Source: Wenyingzhuangia fucanilytica | GTDB taxonomy: Bacteria; Bacteroidota; Bacteroidia; Flavobacteriales; Flavobacteriaceae | Assembly (NCBI RefSeq): GCF_001697185.1 | Contig: NZ_CP014224.1 | Coordinates: 248,001-312,000, forward strand | Direction of reading: 5' to 3' | Length of the DNA: 64,000 bases | In this document: one piece after another, positions 33,626-42,115 of the stretch | How the letters are laid out: every line of letters starts with the position of its first letter | How positions within the stretch are numbered: position 1 is the first letter of the stretch | Position numbers and translations under genes: made by a program | The notes under the pieces: model-generated | The model's input: the letters and a program-made list of their open reading frames with translations, nothing else | The model's database searches: none | Told to the model about the DNA's origin: nothing

Positions 33626-36022
33626 TTAAAACATATCGCCACCTGAATCTCCTTCGTGATCTTGTTGATTTCTTCGGCTTTCTTTTTCCTTAGGTTTTAT
33701 ACCAAAGTTGTATACAAATCCTAAAGTTACTTTACGACTTTCCCATTTAAATTGTCCATCTTGATCAAATGGAGCATCAGAACTAAACTTTACTCCAAAG
33801 GTGTTAAAGATGTCTGATAGTCCTAAAGAAAGTGTTCCTTTGTCTTTTAATACTTTGTAACTAGCACCTGTATTTACCATGTACATTGGTTTTCTGGTTC
33901 TTTGTAAACTTTCGCTAGCTCCTCTGTACATAGTAGATAATTGAAAAGTTAATTTATCGGTTGCGGTAAAGGTGTTACTCGCTCTAAAATTAAAACGATT
34001 GTTGGTTACACTTCTGTTTTCATTTGCTACAAATCCTTTAATTTTTCTAGTATAAAAATCTGTACTAGCATTTAAACGCCACCAATTTTGTATGCGTAAA
34101 TAAGCGGCTAATTCAAACCCGTAACTATTGGTATCATCAAAATTGTCATATGATAAAATAGCTCTATCAGGTTGGGTAGGATCTACAGATACCGTTCTGC
34201 TAATATTATCTTTGGTGTTTCTAAAAAACGCTGTGGCAGAAACATTTCCGATACCAACTTCACGATTATATCTTACTTCTAAAGAATTGGTGAATTCTTG
34301 TTTTAAATCTGGGTTTCCTCTAGAAACCACCAAAGGAGTTCCCCAAGAACGAATAGGAGTAACTTGTTTGATAGAGGGTCTATCTACCCTACGAGAATAA
34401 CTCAACTGAATTTGATTGTCATCATTTAACTCGTATGTTGCAAAAAATGATGGATATAAAGAATTAACTTTTTGGTTAATGCTGCTATTTTGATTGTCTA
34501 CATCTGTGTGAAAATCTCCATTAATATTATATGATTCTGCTCTTAATCCTGCTTGAATTCCTAAAGCATTAAACTGTTGTTTATAGTTAAAGTATGCAGA
34601 ATATATTTTTCTAGTATAAGTAAAATTTGATAAATCTCTTGATACAGTATTACTATTGCTGTCTAAAACTTCTTGGGTAGAAAAGTTTTGATTATCAGTA
34701 TTTTCTTCTCTAAGTTCCAAACCAGCTTCAATATAACTGTCTTTAGCAAAAGGTTTGGTGTAGTCTAAGTTGATTAACGTTAAATCATTATTGTTAGAGA
34801 TATCTTCGGTGTAATTACTGCTTTTATCATTTGGAGAAATATTGTTTGCCCAATTACTGTTTTCTGGTTGTGTACGTTTGCTGTACATGGTTTCAATACT
34901 TAACATATGGTCTTTATCTTCTCCAAATTGTTGGTAAATACCAACGTTATATGTTTGATTTTTTGGTTTTCTTGTAAAAGTAAATTGATTGTCACTCAGT
35001 ATTGGTGAGTTTTGAGTATCCGATATTTTGGTGTTGTTTTGATAATCTAAATCAACAAAACTTTGTGAGGTAGAAATTCCAAAACTAGTTTTTTTAGTGA
35101 TGTCTATATCGGCACCAATTTTAAAAAGCTGATTTAAAAAATCATCATTTCCGTCAATGTCTTGATAATTTGTACTTGGGCTTCTTCGCTCTAAACTTCC
35201 AAAAGTATTTTTCTTTCCGCCGTTAACATTATAGTTTCCGTAGAAATTTACATGTTTGGTTTTATAATTTAGATTAACACCTCCTGTTTGAGTAAAGTTT
35301 CTTCCGTATTGACTGGTAGATGAAACACTACCATTAATACCTAATCGAGAATTTTTTATCAATTCTATATTGATGATACCACTATTTCCTTCTGGATTGT
35401 ATTTGGCGGATGGATTGGTAATTAACTCAATATTTTTAATAGTACTAGAGGGAATTTGTTGTAATAATTGATCTGTTGGAATATTGGTGGGTTTTCCGTC
35501 AATTAAGACTCTAACATTGGTGTTACCTCGTAAAGAAAGCTCTCCTGTTTGCTGATCTACAGAAACAGATTGTACATTGTTTAATACATCTGCAGCAGCA
35601 GCCCCTACGGAGGTTAAATCTTTTCCAACATTAATGACAAGTCTGTCAATTTTTTGAGTAACAGTAGAAGTTTCCGCTCTAATCACGACTGTATTTAAAG
35701 CTTCTACATTTTCGTTTATCAATATTTTTTTAAGGTCAACAAAAGAACTTCCGTTAAAGTTAATAGTTCTGTTGATGGTTTTATAACCAATAGCTTCAAT
35801 GGTTAATATATATTGCTTGTTACTAAGATTCTGTATACTAAAAGCTCCTAACTCATCAGATAAATTGGTTTTAATTTCATTACCACTTTTAGCGTACACG
35901 GTAACATAAGGAACAGGTTCATTGGTGTTTTTGTTAATAATGATTCCTGAAATGTAGTTTTTTCCTGTTTGTGAAAATGCAATTTGTGTAAATAGGGTAA
36001 GTAGTAATAAAATTTTATTCAT
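33626..36022 (-). CDS. TonB-dependent receptor-like outer-membrane beta-barrel protein
   Basis: A 798-residue outer-membrane protein. The order is signal peptide (NKILLLLTLFTQIAFS), a carboxypeptidase-regulatory-like domain at about residues 23-105 (GIIINKNTNEPVPYVTVYAK), a TonB plug with AAADVLNNVQSVSVDQQTGE and VRVLIDGKPTN, and then an outer-membrane barrel of the PF14905 type ending FGIKPKEKESRRNQQ with an acidic/glycine tail. No susD partner is adjacent, so it is not an evident SusCD polysaccharide system. The ligand is unknown, perhaps a metal chelate or peptide. Confidence 0.88.
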   Translation of the reverse strand: MNKILLLLTLFTQIAFSQTGKNYISGIIINKNTNEPVPYVTVYAKSGNEIKTNLSDELGAFSIQNLSNKQYILTIEAIGYKTINRTINFNGSSFVDLKKILINENVEALNTVVIRAETSTVTQKIDRLVINVGKDLTSVGAAAADVLNNVQSVSVDQQTGELSLRGNTNVRVLIDGKPTNIPTDQLLQQIPSSTIKNIELITNPSAKYNPEGNSGIINIELIKNSRLGINGSVSSTSQYGRNFTQTGGVNLNYKTKHVNFYGNYNVNGGKKNTFGSLERRSPSTNYQDIDGNDDFLNQLFKIGADIDITKKTSFGISTSQSFVDLDYQNNTKISDTQNSPILSDNQFTFTRKPKNQTYNVGIYQQFGEDKDHMLSIETMYSKRTQPENSNWANNISPNDKSSNYTEDISNNNDLTLINLDYTKPFAKDSYIEAGLELREENTDNQNFSTQEVLDSNSNTVSRDLSNFTYTRKIYSAYFNYKQQFNALGIQAGLRAESYNINGDFHTDVDNQNSSINQKVNSLYPSFFATYELNDDNQIQLSYSRRVDRPSIKQVTPIRSWGTPLVVSRGNPDLKQEFTNSLEVRYNREVGIGNVSATAFFRNTKDNISRTVSVDPTQPDRAILSYDNFDDTNSYGFELAAYLRIQNWWRLNASTDFYTRKIKGFVANENRSVTNNRFNFRASNTFTATDKLTFQLSTMYRGASESLQRTRKPMYMVNTGASYKVLKDKGTLSLGLSDIFNTFGVKFSSDAPFDQDGQFKWESRKVTLGFVYNFGIKPKEKESRRNQQDHEGDSGGDMF

Positions 36023-36074
36023 GTCGAAGATTTCTCGCAGTTGATAAGTATAGACCTGAGAAATTGGTAAAGGT

Positions 36075-36560
36075 TTAATTTCTTCTTCTATATTTTACAA
36101 AACTGTAGTCGTAAATATTCTTTTCATCTGACTTAAACTCTTCTCTTTTTGTTTCTTCCCAAATATTAGGATTGATATTAGGAAAGAATACATCAGCATC
36201 AAAAGAATTATGGACTTCGCAAATATCTAGTTCGTCTACTATGTCGATTGCTTTTTCATAAATTTTAGCTCCACCAATAACAAAGGCATTATCATCTTGT
36301 TTGGCAATTTCAATAGCGCTTTCTAATGAGTGAGTTGTAATGCAACCATCAACCTTATAATCTTTATTTCGGCTAATAACAATAGTGGTTCTGTTTGGTA
36401 AAGGTTTACCAATAGACTCATATGTTTTACGTCCCATAATAATATGGTGACCAGTAGTTATTTGTTTAAATCTTTTTAAATCGGCAGGTAAATGCCAAAT
36501 TAAGTCGTTGTCTTTTCCTAACTCGTTGTTGTCTCCTATGGCAGCAATTAGTGTAATCAT
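36075..36560 (-). CDS. folA: Dihydrofolate reductase
   Basis: A 161-residue DHFR reducing dihydrofolate with NADPH. Motifs: ITLIAAIGDNNELGKDNDL, the active-site WHLPADLKRFKQ with the catalytic Asp, IMGRKTYESIGKPLPNRT and VIGGAKIYEKA. Length is the family norm. It is in a same-strand group with thyA and a lipoprotein gene, fitting the shared dTMP/folate cycle, since ThyA generates the dihydrofolate that FolA recycles. Confidence 0.97.
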   Translation of the reverse strand: MITLIAAIGDNNELGKDNDLIWHLPADLKRFKQITTGHHIIMGRKTYESIGKPLPNRTTIVISRNKDYKVDGCITTHSLESAIEIAKQDDNAFVIGGAKIYEKAIDIVDELDICEVHNSFDADVFFPNINPNIWEETKREEFKSDEKNIYDYSFVKYRRRN

Positions 36561-36617
36561 ATACTTTTTTTAATCGGCTGCAATATAATATGATTTTACG
36601 ATTTATAATTAGGAATA

Positions 36618-37589
36618 TTAAAAACCTACACGGTAAATTTTTTCTTGTTCTTTTTTTAGGATTAAAAGATTGATGTAGCTTTTAACATTTTCTATTAAAC
36701 CTTTACCGTTGTCTTTTTCGTATAAAAAGTATTTTTTAAATCCTTCATTATTCCTTACCAAATTAGTAATGGTATTTGGAAAGGTGTAACCAAAGTAATA
36801 AGGTTCTCCGTTAATTTTTGCTGGGCTTTCTGCTTTAGGAAGTGTTTTAAGATTTTTATAATAATCTTCCATCAATTCCTTGTTTTGAGATTCAATTTTA
36901 GCAGCTATTACTTTACCGTTTTTATCAATAATAAATTTAGGCAGTACTTGGTGTTTGTAGTCAATATCATCATTAGTAACCAATGAAAGGTCTATTTTAT
37001 TATACATATAGTTTGATATGTATATGTAATTACAATTATTAAGCCCTTGATAAGTAGTTTCGTTTTTACATATTTCAAAAACAGGAGGAGTGTATCCAAT
37101 TACTTTTTCACTGCATTTTACAATAGGTTCTCCTTTGTAGTCTTCTTGAATTACAACCAAAGTGTATTTGTATCGAGAGTCGTATTCTGGAAACTCAAAT
37201 AAGTTAAAATCAAGTTTTTTAAAAGCTTTTTTTAATTGCTTATCAAGTTTTTTACTAGAGGTATTGGTGTCTATATATGTGATTTGTTTCCATTCGTTAA
37301 TAGAAAACTCAATGTAGATTTTTCTTCTCCATTCTTTAAACTGTACACTTTTTAAGGCTCTGGTAGAGATGTGTTTTCTAAAGTGCTTTGTAAAAGGATT
37401 GTCATAACTGGTATGTCCTTCTACTTTATCAACGATTTTTTTATCAATTTCAATAAACTTTTGAATGCTATCGTTTATCAATAAAGGTTGTATTTTATGT
37501 TCTTTAATGGGAACAGTATCTACTATATGTTTTTTGCTTTTACACGCAATACATAATAATAGTAATACAGATAGCTGAACAAGTTTCAT
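36618..37589 (-). CDS. Lipoprotein with TonB C-terminus-like domain, between folA and thyA
   Basis: A 323-residue predicted lipoprotein (KLVQLSVLLLLCIAC, lipobox Cys at about residue 16). The segment FIIDKNGKVIAAKIESQNKE, then LKTLPKAESPAKINGEPY, resembles the C-terminal domain of TonB energy transducers (a DxDGKV-type strand followed by a P-A-x-x-nGkPv turn). There is no N-terminal membrane helix or proline-rich linker as in true TonB. Function is unknown. It lies 11 bases after thyA and 57 before folA, so co-transcription is likely, but no link to folate metabolism is evident. Confidence 0.7.
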   Translation of the reverse strand: MKLVQLSVLLLLCIACKSKKHIVDTVPIKEHKIQPLLINDSIQKFIEIDKKIVDKVEGHTSYDNPFTKHFRKHISTRALKSVQFKEWRRKIYIEFSINEWKQITYIDTNTSSKKLDKQLKKAFKKLDFNLFEFPEYDSRYKYTLVVIQEDYKGEPIVKCSEKVIGYTPPVFEICKNETTYQGLNNCNYIYISNYMYNKIDLSLVTNDDIDYKHQVLPKFIIDKNGKVIAAKIESQNKELMEDYYKNLKTLPKAESPAKINGEPYYFGYTFPNTITNLVRNNEGFKKYFLYEKDNGKGLIENVKSYINLLILKKEQEKIYRVGF

Positions 37590-37599
37590 TTGTCGATGT

Positions 37600-38424
37600 T
37601 TATACAGATACTTTTCCTTTAATTAATGGATGTGGATCATAATCTACTAAAGTGAAATCCTCATAGGTAAAATCAAAAATATTTTTAATTTCTGGATTTA
37701 AAATCATTTTAGGTAAAGGTTTAGGATCCCTACTTAATTGTAACGCTATTTGTTCAAAATGATTGTTGTAAATATGAGCATCACCAAAAGTGTGAATAAA
37801 TTCTCCAGGTTCTAAACCAACCACTTGTGCAATCATTAAAACTAATAATGCGTATGATGCAATGTTAAAAGGAACGCCTAAAAACACATCGGCACTACGT
37901 TGATATAATTGACAAGACAATTTACCCTCGGCAACATAAAACTGAAAGAAAGCATGGCAAGGAGGTAAGGCAGCTTTGTTATTGGCAACGTTTTCTGCAA
38001 AAGAAATACTTGTGTCTGGCAATACACTTGGGTTCCATGCAGAAACAATCATTCTTCTGCTGTTAGGATTGGTTTTTAAGGTTTCAATTAACTCAGATAT
38101 TTGATCAATTTCTTCGCTATTCCAATTACGCCATTGATGTCCGTATACAGGTCCTAAATCTCCATTTTCATCTGCCCAAGCATCCCATATTTTTACATTG
38201 TGTTCTTTTAAGTATCCAATATTGGTTTCTCCTTTTAAGAACCAAAGCAACTCGTGAATGATGGATTTTAAGTGTAGTTTTTTTGTAGTTACCATTGGAA
38301 AACCTTCAGATAAATCAAAACGCATTTGGTAACCAAAAACACTCTTAGTTCCGGTTCCAGTACGGTCTCCTTTTTGTACTCCGTTTTCTTGAATGTGCTT
38401 GATTAAATCTAAGTATTGTTTCAT
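37600..38424 (-). CDS. thyA: Thymidylate synthase
   Basis: A 274-residue enzyme methylating dUMP to dTMP with methylene-tetrahydrofolate. Motifs: [19 protein letters not shown], the catalytic Cys in [29 protein letters not shown] and the C-terminal [10 protein letters not shown] (family ends in ...MAV/VSV). It is the first gene of a same-strand group with a lipoprotein gene and folA. Confidence 0.97.
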   Translation of the reverse strand: MKQYLDLIKHIQENGVQKGDRTGTGTKSVFGYQMRFDLSEGFPMVTTKKLHLKSIIHELLWFLKGETNIGYLKEHNVKIWDAWADENGDLGPVYGHQWRNWNSEEIDQISELIETLKTNPNSRRMIVSAWNPSVLPDTSISFAENVANNKAALPPCHAFFQFYVAEGKLSCQLYQRSADVFLGVPFNIASYALLVLMIAQVVGLEPGEFIHTFGDAHIYNNHFEQIALQLSRDPKPLPKMILNPEIKNIFDFTYEDFTLVDYDPHPLIKGKVSV

Positions 38425-38460
38425 GGTAAAATATAATAAGATGAGTGTAAAATTATAAAA

Positions 38461-38491
38461 AAAGTCGATACGTTTATGGAGTATCGACTTT
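38461..38491 (-). terminator. Terminator downstream of the bifunctional nuclease gene
   Basis: An 11-bp stem AAAGTCGATAC/GTATCGACTTT with a 9-base loop. The - strand continues into a T-run, between the nuclease gene and thyA. Confidence 0.85.
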
Positions 38492-38519
38492 TAATATTTT
38501 ATGTAAATACGATTAACAG

Positions 38520-39146
38520 TTATCTTCTGTTTAGTTCGTCTCTAATTTTTGCTGCAGTTTCATAGTCTTCTTTTTCTATGGCAGTATTTAGTTTCTTTTC
38601 TAATTCTTGAGTAGAAATATTTTGATATGCTTGTTTTAAATCTTCTGGTTTAGAACTGTTAAGCAAATCAGTAATCTCATCCTCTTCTTCCTCAATTCGA
38701 TTTTCTTCCTCTGGTGCATCAGAAAAATCTTCTTGTTTAAGAATAATACCAGCTTTGTCTAATATGTTTTGGTAAGTATAAATAGGTGTGTTAAAACGAA
38801 TAGCCAATGCAATTGCATCAGAAGTTCTGGCATCAAAAACTTTTTCTTCATCGTTTTGAATACAAATCATACTAGAGAAAAAGACACCATCGACTAATTT
38901 GTGAATGATAACTTCTTTTACACGAATGTTATAAGACTCTGCAAATGTTTTAAATAAATCGTGAGTTAAAGGTCTTGGTGGCGTTATTTCGCTTTCTAAA
39001 GCAATGGCAATAGATTGAGCCTCAAAAGCCCCAATAACAATTGGAAGGGTTCTTTCTCCGTCTACCTCGCTTAATACTAGGGCATATGCACCAGTTTGTG
39101 TTTGGCTATAGGATATTCCTCTTATGTCTAACTGAACTAAACTCAT
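38520..39146 (-). CDS. Bifunctional nuclease family protein (DUF151) with UVR motif
   Basis: A 208-residue protein. The N-terminal ~135 residues are a DUF151/bifunctional nuclease domain (ALVLSEVDGERTLPIVIGAF, EAQSIAIALE, DARTSDAIALAIRF). An acidic linker follows (EEENRIEEEEDEITD), then a C-terminal UvrB/UvrC-type motif (LEKKLNTAIEKEDYETAAKI). The family has reported DNase/RNase activity in relatives; the role in Bacteroidota is not established. UVR motifs bind partner proteins or McsA-like modules. It lies 16 bases downstream of etfA on the same strand. Confidence 0.9.
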   Translation of the reverse strand: MSLVQLDIRGISYSQTQTGAYALVLSEVDGERTLPIVIGAFEAQSIAIALESEITPPRPLTHDLFKTFAESYNIRVKEVIIHKLVDGVFFSSMICIQNDEEKVFDARTSDAIALAIRFNTPIYTYQNILDKAGIILKQEDFSDAPEEENRIEEEEDEITDLLNSSKPEDLKQAYQNISTQELEKKLNTAIEKEDYETAAKIRDELNRR

Positions 39147-39162
39147 TCTTTATCTTTAACAA

Positions 39163-40125
39163 TTATGCGTTTTCTGCTTTAAACGCTTTTAATTTTTCAA
39201 TCAATTGTGGAACAACTTCAAAAGCATCACCTACAATTCCGTAATCAGCTGCTTTAAAGAAAGGAGCTTCAGGGTCTGTGTTGATGACTACTTTGGTTTT
39301 AGAGGCATTTACTCCTGCCAAATGTTGAATAGCACCAGAAATAGCAACAGCAATATATAAATTAGCGGCTACTGGTTTTCCTGTTTGTCCTACATGTTCT
39401 CCGTGTGGTCTCCATCCCATGTCAGAAACTGGTTTAGAACAAGCGGTAGCGGCACCTAAAACTTCTGCTAAATCTTCAATCATTTTAAAGTTTTCTGCGG
39501 CTTTTAAACCTCTACCTCCAGATACAACAATATCAGCATCAGCAATGGCAATTTTTCCAGAAGCTTTTTCTACAGATTCTGATTTGATGCTTGAAGTTAA
39601 CAAAGCAGGAGAGAATTCTTCAATCTCTGCAGTTGTAGGGTTCTCCTTAATTCCAAAAGAATTTTTTGCTAAACCAATAACTTTACTATCTGCAGTAATT
39701 ACGGTGTTGCTAAATGCCTTGTTAGAAAAAACTTTACGTTTTATAGTAAAAGGACTTGTGTTGCTTGGAACTTCTACTGCGTTAGAAACGTATCCAGCGT
39801 TAAACCTTGCGGCAACTAATGGAGCAAGATATTTTCCATCAGTATTGCTGCTAACAATAATAATGTTGGTATTGCTTGTAAATGCAGCTTCTATAATAAT
39901 TCCTGCGTATATTTTTGCGTTAAAAACATTAAGGTCACTATTGTTAACATTTAATATTTTATTGGCACCATAATTTTGTAACTCTTCGGGTTGAGTTGCG
40001 TTTACAGTAACTACTGTTAATTCAGTGTCTAATTGATTGGCTACTGCTTTTCCGTAAGAAACTACCTCTAAAGCAGTTTTCTTAAATTTTCCTTCGCTAC
40101 TATCAGCGTATACTAATACAGACAT
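39163..40125 (-). CDS. etfA: Electron transfer flavoprotein subunit alpha
   Basis: A 320-residue ETF alpha chain. Together with the beta chain it takes electrons from acyl-CoA dehydrogenases and passes them to the quinone pool. The C-terminal FAD-binding signature is intact: VSGGRGLKAAENF, GEHVGQTGKPVAANLYI, AISGAIQHLAGV and KTKVVINTDPEAPFF. It follows etfB by 50 bases in the usual order. Confidence 0.96.
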   Translation of the reverse strand: MSVLVYADSSEGKFKKTALEVVSYGKAVANQLDTELTVVTVNATQPEELQNYGANKILNVNNSDLNVFNAKIYAGIIIEAAFTSNTNIIIVSSNTDGKYLAPLVAARFNAGYVSNAVEVPSNTSPFTIKRKVFSNKAFSNTVITADSKVIGLAKNSFGIKENPTTAEIEEFSPALLTSSIKSESVEKASGKIAIADADIVVSGGRGLKAAENFKMIEDLAEVLGAATACSKPVSDMGWRPHGEHVGQTGKPVAANLYIAVAISGAIQHLAGVNASKTKVVINTDPEAPFFKAADYGIVGDAFEVVPQLIEKLKAFKAENA

Positions 40126-40175
40126 GTTTGTATGTTTTTAGTTACCTATATATTATAAGGCACAAGGTTTTTAAA

Positions 40176-40922
40176 TTAAATTACTTTTGCTTCGTTGTGA
40201 AGTAAATTGATCAACTCGTCTAAGTTGTTTGCGTCAACCATTTTACAAGCACTTTTTTCTGCACTTTTCTCAAAGTTTTGAATTTGAGTTGTTGAAGTAC
40301 TTTCTAGCGGAGCTACAACAGTTAAAGGTTTTTTACGAGCCATCATAATTCCTCTCATGTTAGGAATTTTAAGGTCTTTTTCCTCTACCAATCCTTTTTG
40401 TCCAGCAATAATAATTGGTAACGAAGCGCTTAATTTTTCTACACCACCATCAATTTCTCTTGATGCATTAACATTGTTGTTCTCGATTTCTAAACCAATA
40501 CAACCATTAATGTAATCAATATCTAAGAAAGAGGCAAGTAATCCAGGAACCATTCCTCCATTGTAATCAATAGATTCTTTACCTGTTAAAATTAAATCAT
40601 ACCCTCCTGATTTAAAGATTTCTGCAATCTGTTGAGCAACAAAAAAACCATCTGTAGGAGTAGCATCTATTCTTATAGCTTCATCAGCTCCAATAGCCAA
40701 TGCTTTTCTTAGTGTTGGTTCACTACCTGCATCACCAACATTTACAACAGTAACCGATGCTCCTTGTTTTTCTTGAAACCAGATAGCCCTAGTTAAAGCA
40801 AACTCATCGTAAGGATTTATAACAAATTGTACCCCATTTGTATCAAATTTTGTCGAATCATCGGTAAAATTGATTTTAGAAGTAGTGTCTGGGACGTGAC
40901 TTATACAAACTAATATTTTCAT
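40176..40922 (-). CDS. etfB: Electron transfer flavoprotein subunit beta
   Basis: A 248-residue ETF beta chain with an AMP/nucleotide-binding fold. It starts KILVCISHVPDTTSKINF and has VINPYDEFALTRAIW, the signature DLILTGKESIDYNGGMVPG and LKIPNMRGIMMARKKPL. It forms the obligate heterodimer with the downstream etfA product. The start is divergent from pdhB across 142 bases that should hold promoters for both directions. Confidence 0.96.
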   Translation of the reverse strand: MKILVCISHVPDTTSKINFTDDSTKFDTNGVQFVINPYDEFALTRAIWFQEKQGASVTVVNVGDAGSEPTLRKALAIGADEAIRIDATPTDGFFVAQQIAEIFKSGGYDLILTGKESIDYNGGMVPGLLASFLDIDYINGCIGLEIENNNVNASREIDGGVEKLSASLPIIIAGQKGLVEEKDLKIPNMRGIMMARKKPLTVVAPLESTSTTQIQNFEKSAEKSACKMVDANNLDELINLLHNEAKVI

Positions 40923-41031
40923 ACTGAGAAGTTTATCTATTTATATGTGTTTCAAAATAAGTAAAAGCTAATGTAAATTAAATTTTGTAAATATTTTGGT
41001 TTAATATTAGAAAATATGGGAGTGTTTTTGT

Positions 41032-41039
41032 TATTTTTG
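41032..41039 (+). promoter_or_regulatory. -7 promoter element for pdhB
   Basis: TATTTTTG matches TAnnTTTG and lies 26 bases before the pdhB ATG. A -33 TTG at the expected distance is not clear. Confidence 0.5.
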
Positions 41040-41064
41040 TGAACGTTTAAATAAAATAGAGTAC

Positions 41065-42045
41065 ATGAAAACTATACAATTTAGAGAGGCAATTTGTGAA
41101 GCGATGAGCGAAGAAATGCGTTTAGATGAAAGCGTTTATTTGATTGGTGAAGAGGTTGCTGAATATAATGGAGCTTATAAAGCTTCAAAAGGGATGTTAG
41201 ACGAGTTTGGAGAAAAACGTGTTATTGATGCACCAATTGCTGAATTAGGTTTTGGTGGTATTGCCGTAGGTTCTACTATGACAGGTAACAGACCAATTGT
41301 AGAGTATATGACCTTTAACTTTGCTTTGGTTGGTATTGATCAAATCATTAACAACGCAGCAAAAATCAGACAAATGTCTGGTGGTCAATTTCCTTGTCCA
41401 ATCGTATTTAGAGGGCCAACTGCATCTGCAGGGCAATTAGGAGCTACTCACTCACAAGCTTTTGAAAACTGGTTTGCAAACACACCAGGATTAAAAGTTG
41501 TAGTACCATCTAACCCATATGACGCAAAAGGATTGTTAAAAGCATCTATTAGAGATAACGATCCAGTTATTTTTATGGAGTCTGAGCAAATGTATGGTGA
41601 TAAAGGTGAAGTGCCAGAGGGAGAATACATTATTCCTTTAGGAGTTGCTGATATCAAAAGAAAAGGTACAGATGTAACTGTGGTTTCTTTCGGAAAAATT
41701 ATTAAAGAGGCTTATAAAGCTGCTGAAATTTTAGAAAAAGAAGGAATTTCTATAGAGATTATCGACTTACGTACAGTTCGTCCTATGGATACTAAAGCTA
41801 TTATAGAGTCTGTTAAGAAAACTAATCGTTTGGTAATTTTAGAAGAAGCTTGGCCATTTGGTTCAGTTGCTACTGAAATTGCATACAGAGTACAAGAACA
41901 AGCATTTGATTATTTAGATGCTCCAATTCAAAGAATCAACACTGCAGATACACCAGCAGCATATTCTCCAGTTTTAATGGAAGAGTGGTTGCCAAATGCA
42001 CAAGACGTTATTGATGCTGTAAAAGCAACTTTATACGTAAAGTAA
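41065..42045 (+). CDS. pdhB: Pyruvate dehydrogenase E1 component subunit beta
   Basis: A 326-residue transketolase-like beta chain that with an E1 alpha chain decarboxylates pyruvate using thiamine diphosphate. Typical motifs are LIGEEVAEYNGAYKASKGM, DAPIAELGFGGIAVG, AGQLGATHSQAFENWF and IDLRTVRPMDTKAI. No alpha-chain or E2 gene is adjacent; in this phylum the subunits can be encoded apart. A 2-oxoisovalerate E1 beta is the nearest alternative, but the N-terminus and the AKIRQMSGGQ segment fit PdhB. Highly expressed-type codons. Confidence 0.93.
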   Translation: MKTIQFREAICEAMSEEMRLDESVYLIGEEVAEYNGAYKASKGMLDEFGEKRVIDAPIAELGFGGIAVGSTMTGNRPIVEYMTFNFALVGIDQIINNAAKIRQMSGGQFPCPIVFRGPTASAGQLGATHSQAFENWFANTPGLKVVVPSNPYDAKGLLKASIRDNDPVIFMESEQMYGDKGEVPEGEYIIPLGVADIKRKGTDVTVVSFGKIIKEAYKAAEILEKEGISIEIIDLRTVRPMDTKAIIESVKKTNRLVILEEAWPFGSVATEIAYRVQEQAFDYLDAPIQRINTADTPAAYSPVLMEEWLPNAQDVIDAVKATLYVK

Positions 42046-42072
42046 TTTCTGCGTAACAACATATCTTATTCT

Positions 42073-42110
42073 AAATTCCTTTCTTACTTTTGAGAAAGGA
42101 ATTTTTTTTA
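42073..42110 (+). terminator. Terminator after pdhB
   Basis: A 12-bp stem AAATTCCTTTCT/AGAAAGGAATTT with an 8-base loop, then a T-run; it ends just before the next ATG at 42116. Confidence 0.88.
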
Positions 42111-42115
42111 CCTCT

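Noticed and set aside
33626-36022. SusC/SusD polysaccharide-uptake locus
   Set aside because: No susD-like lipoprotein or glycoside hydrolase flanks the receptor; neighbours are folA and htpG.
40923-41064. Riboswitch or leader between etfB and pdhB
   Set aside because: Only A/T-rich promoter-like sequence is seen, with no conserved structure.
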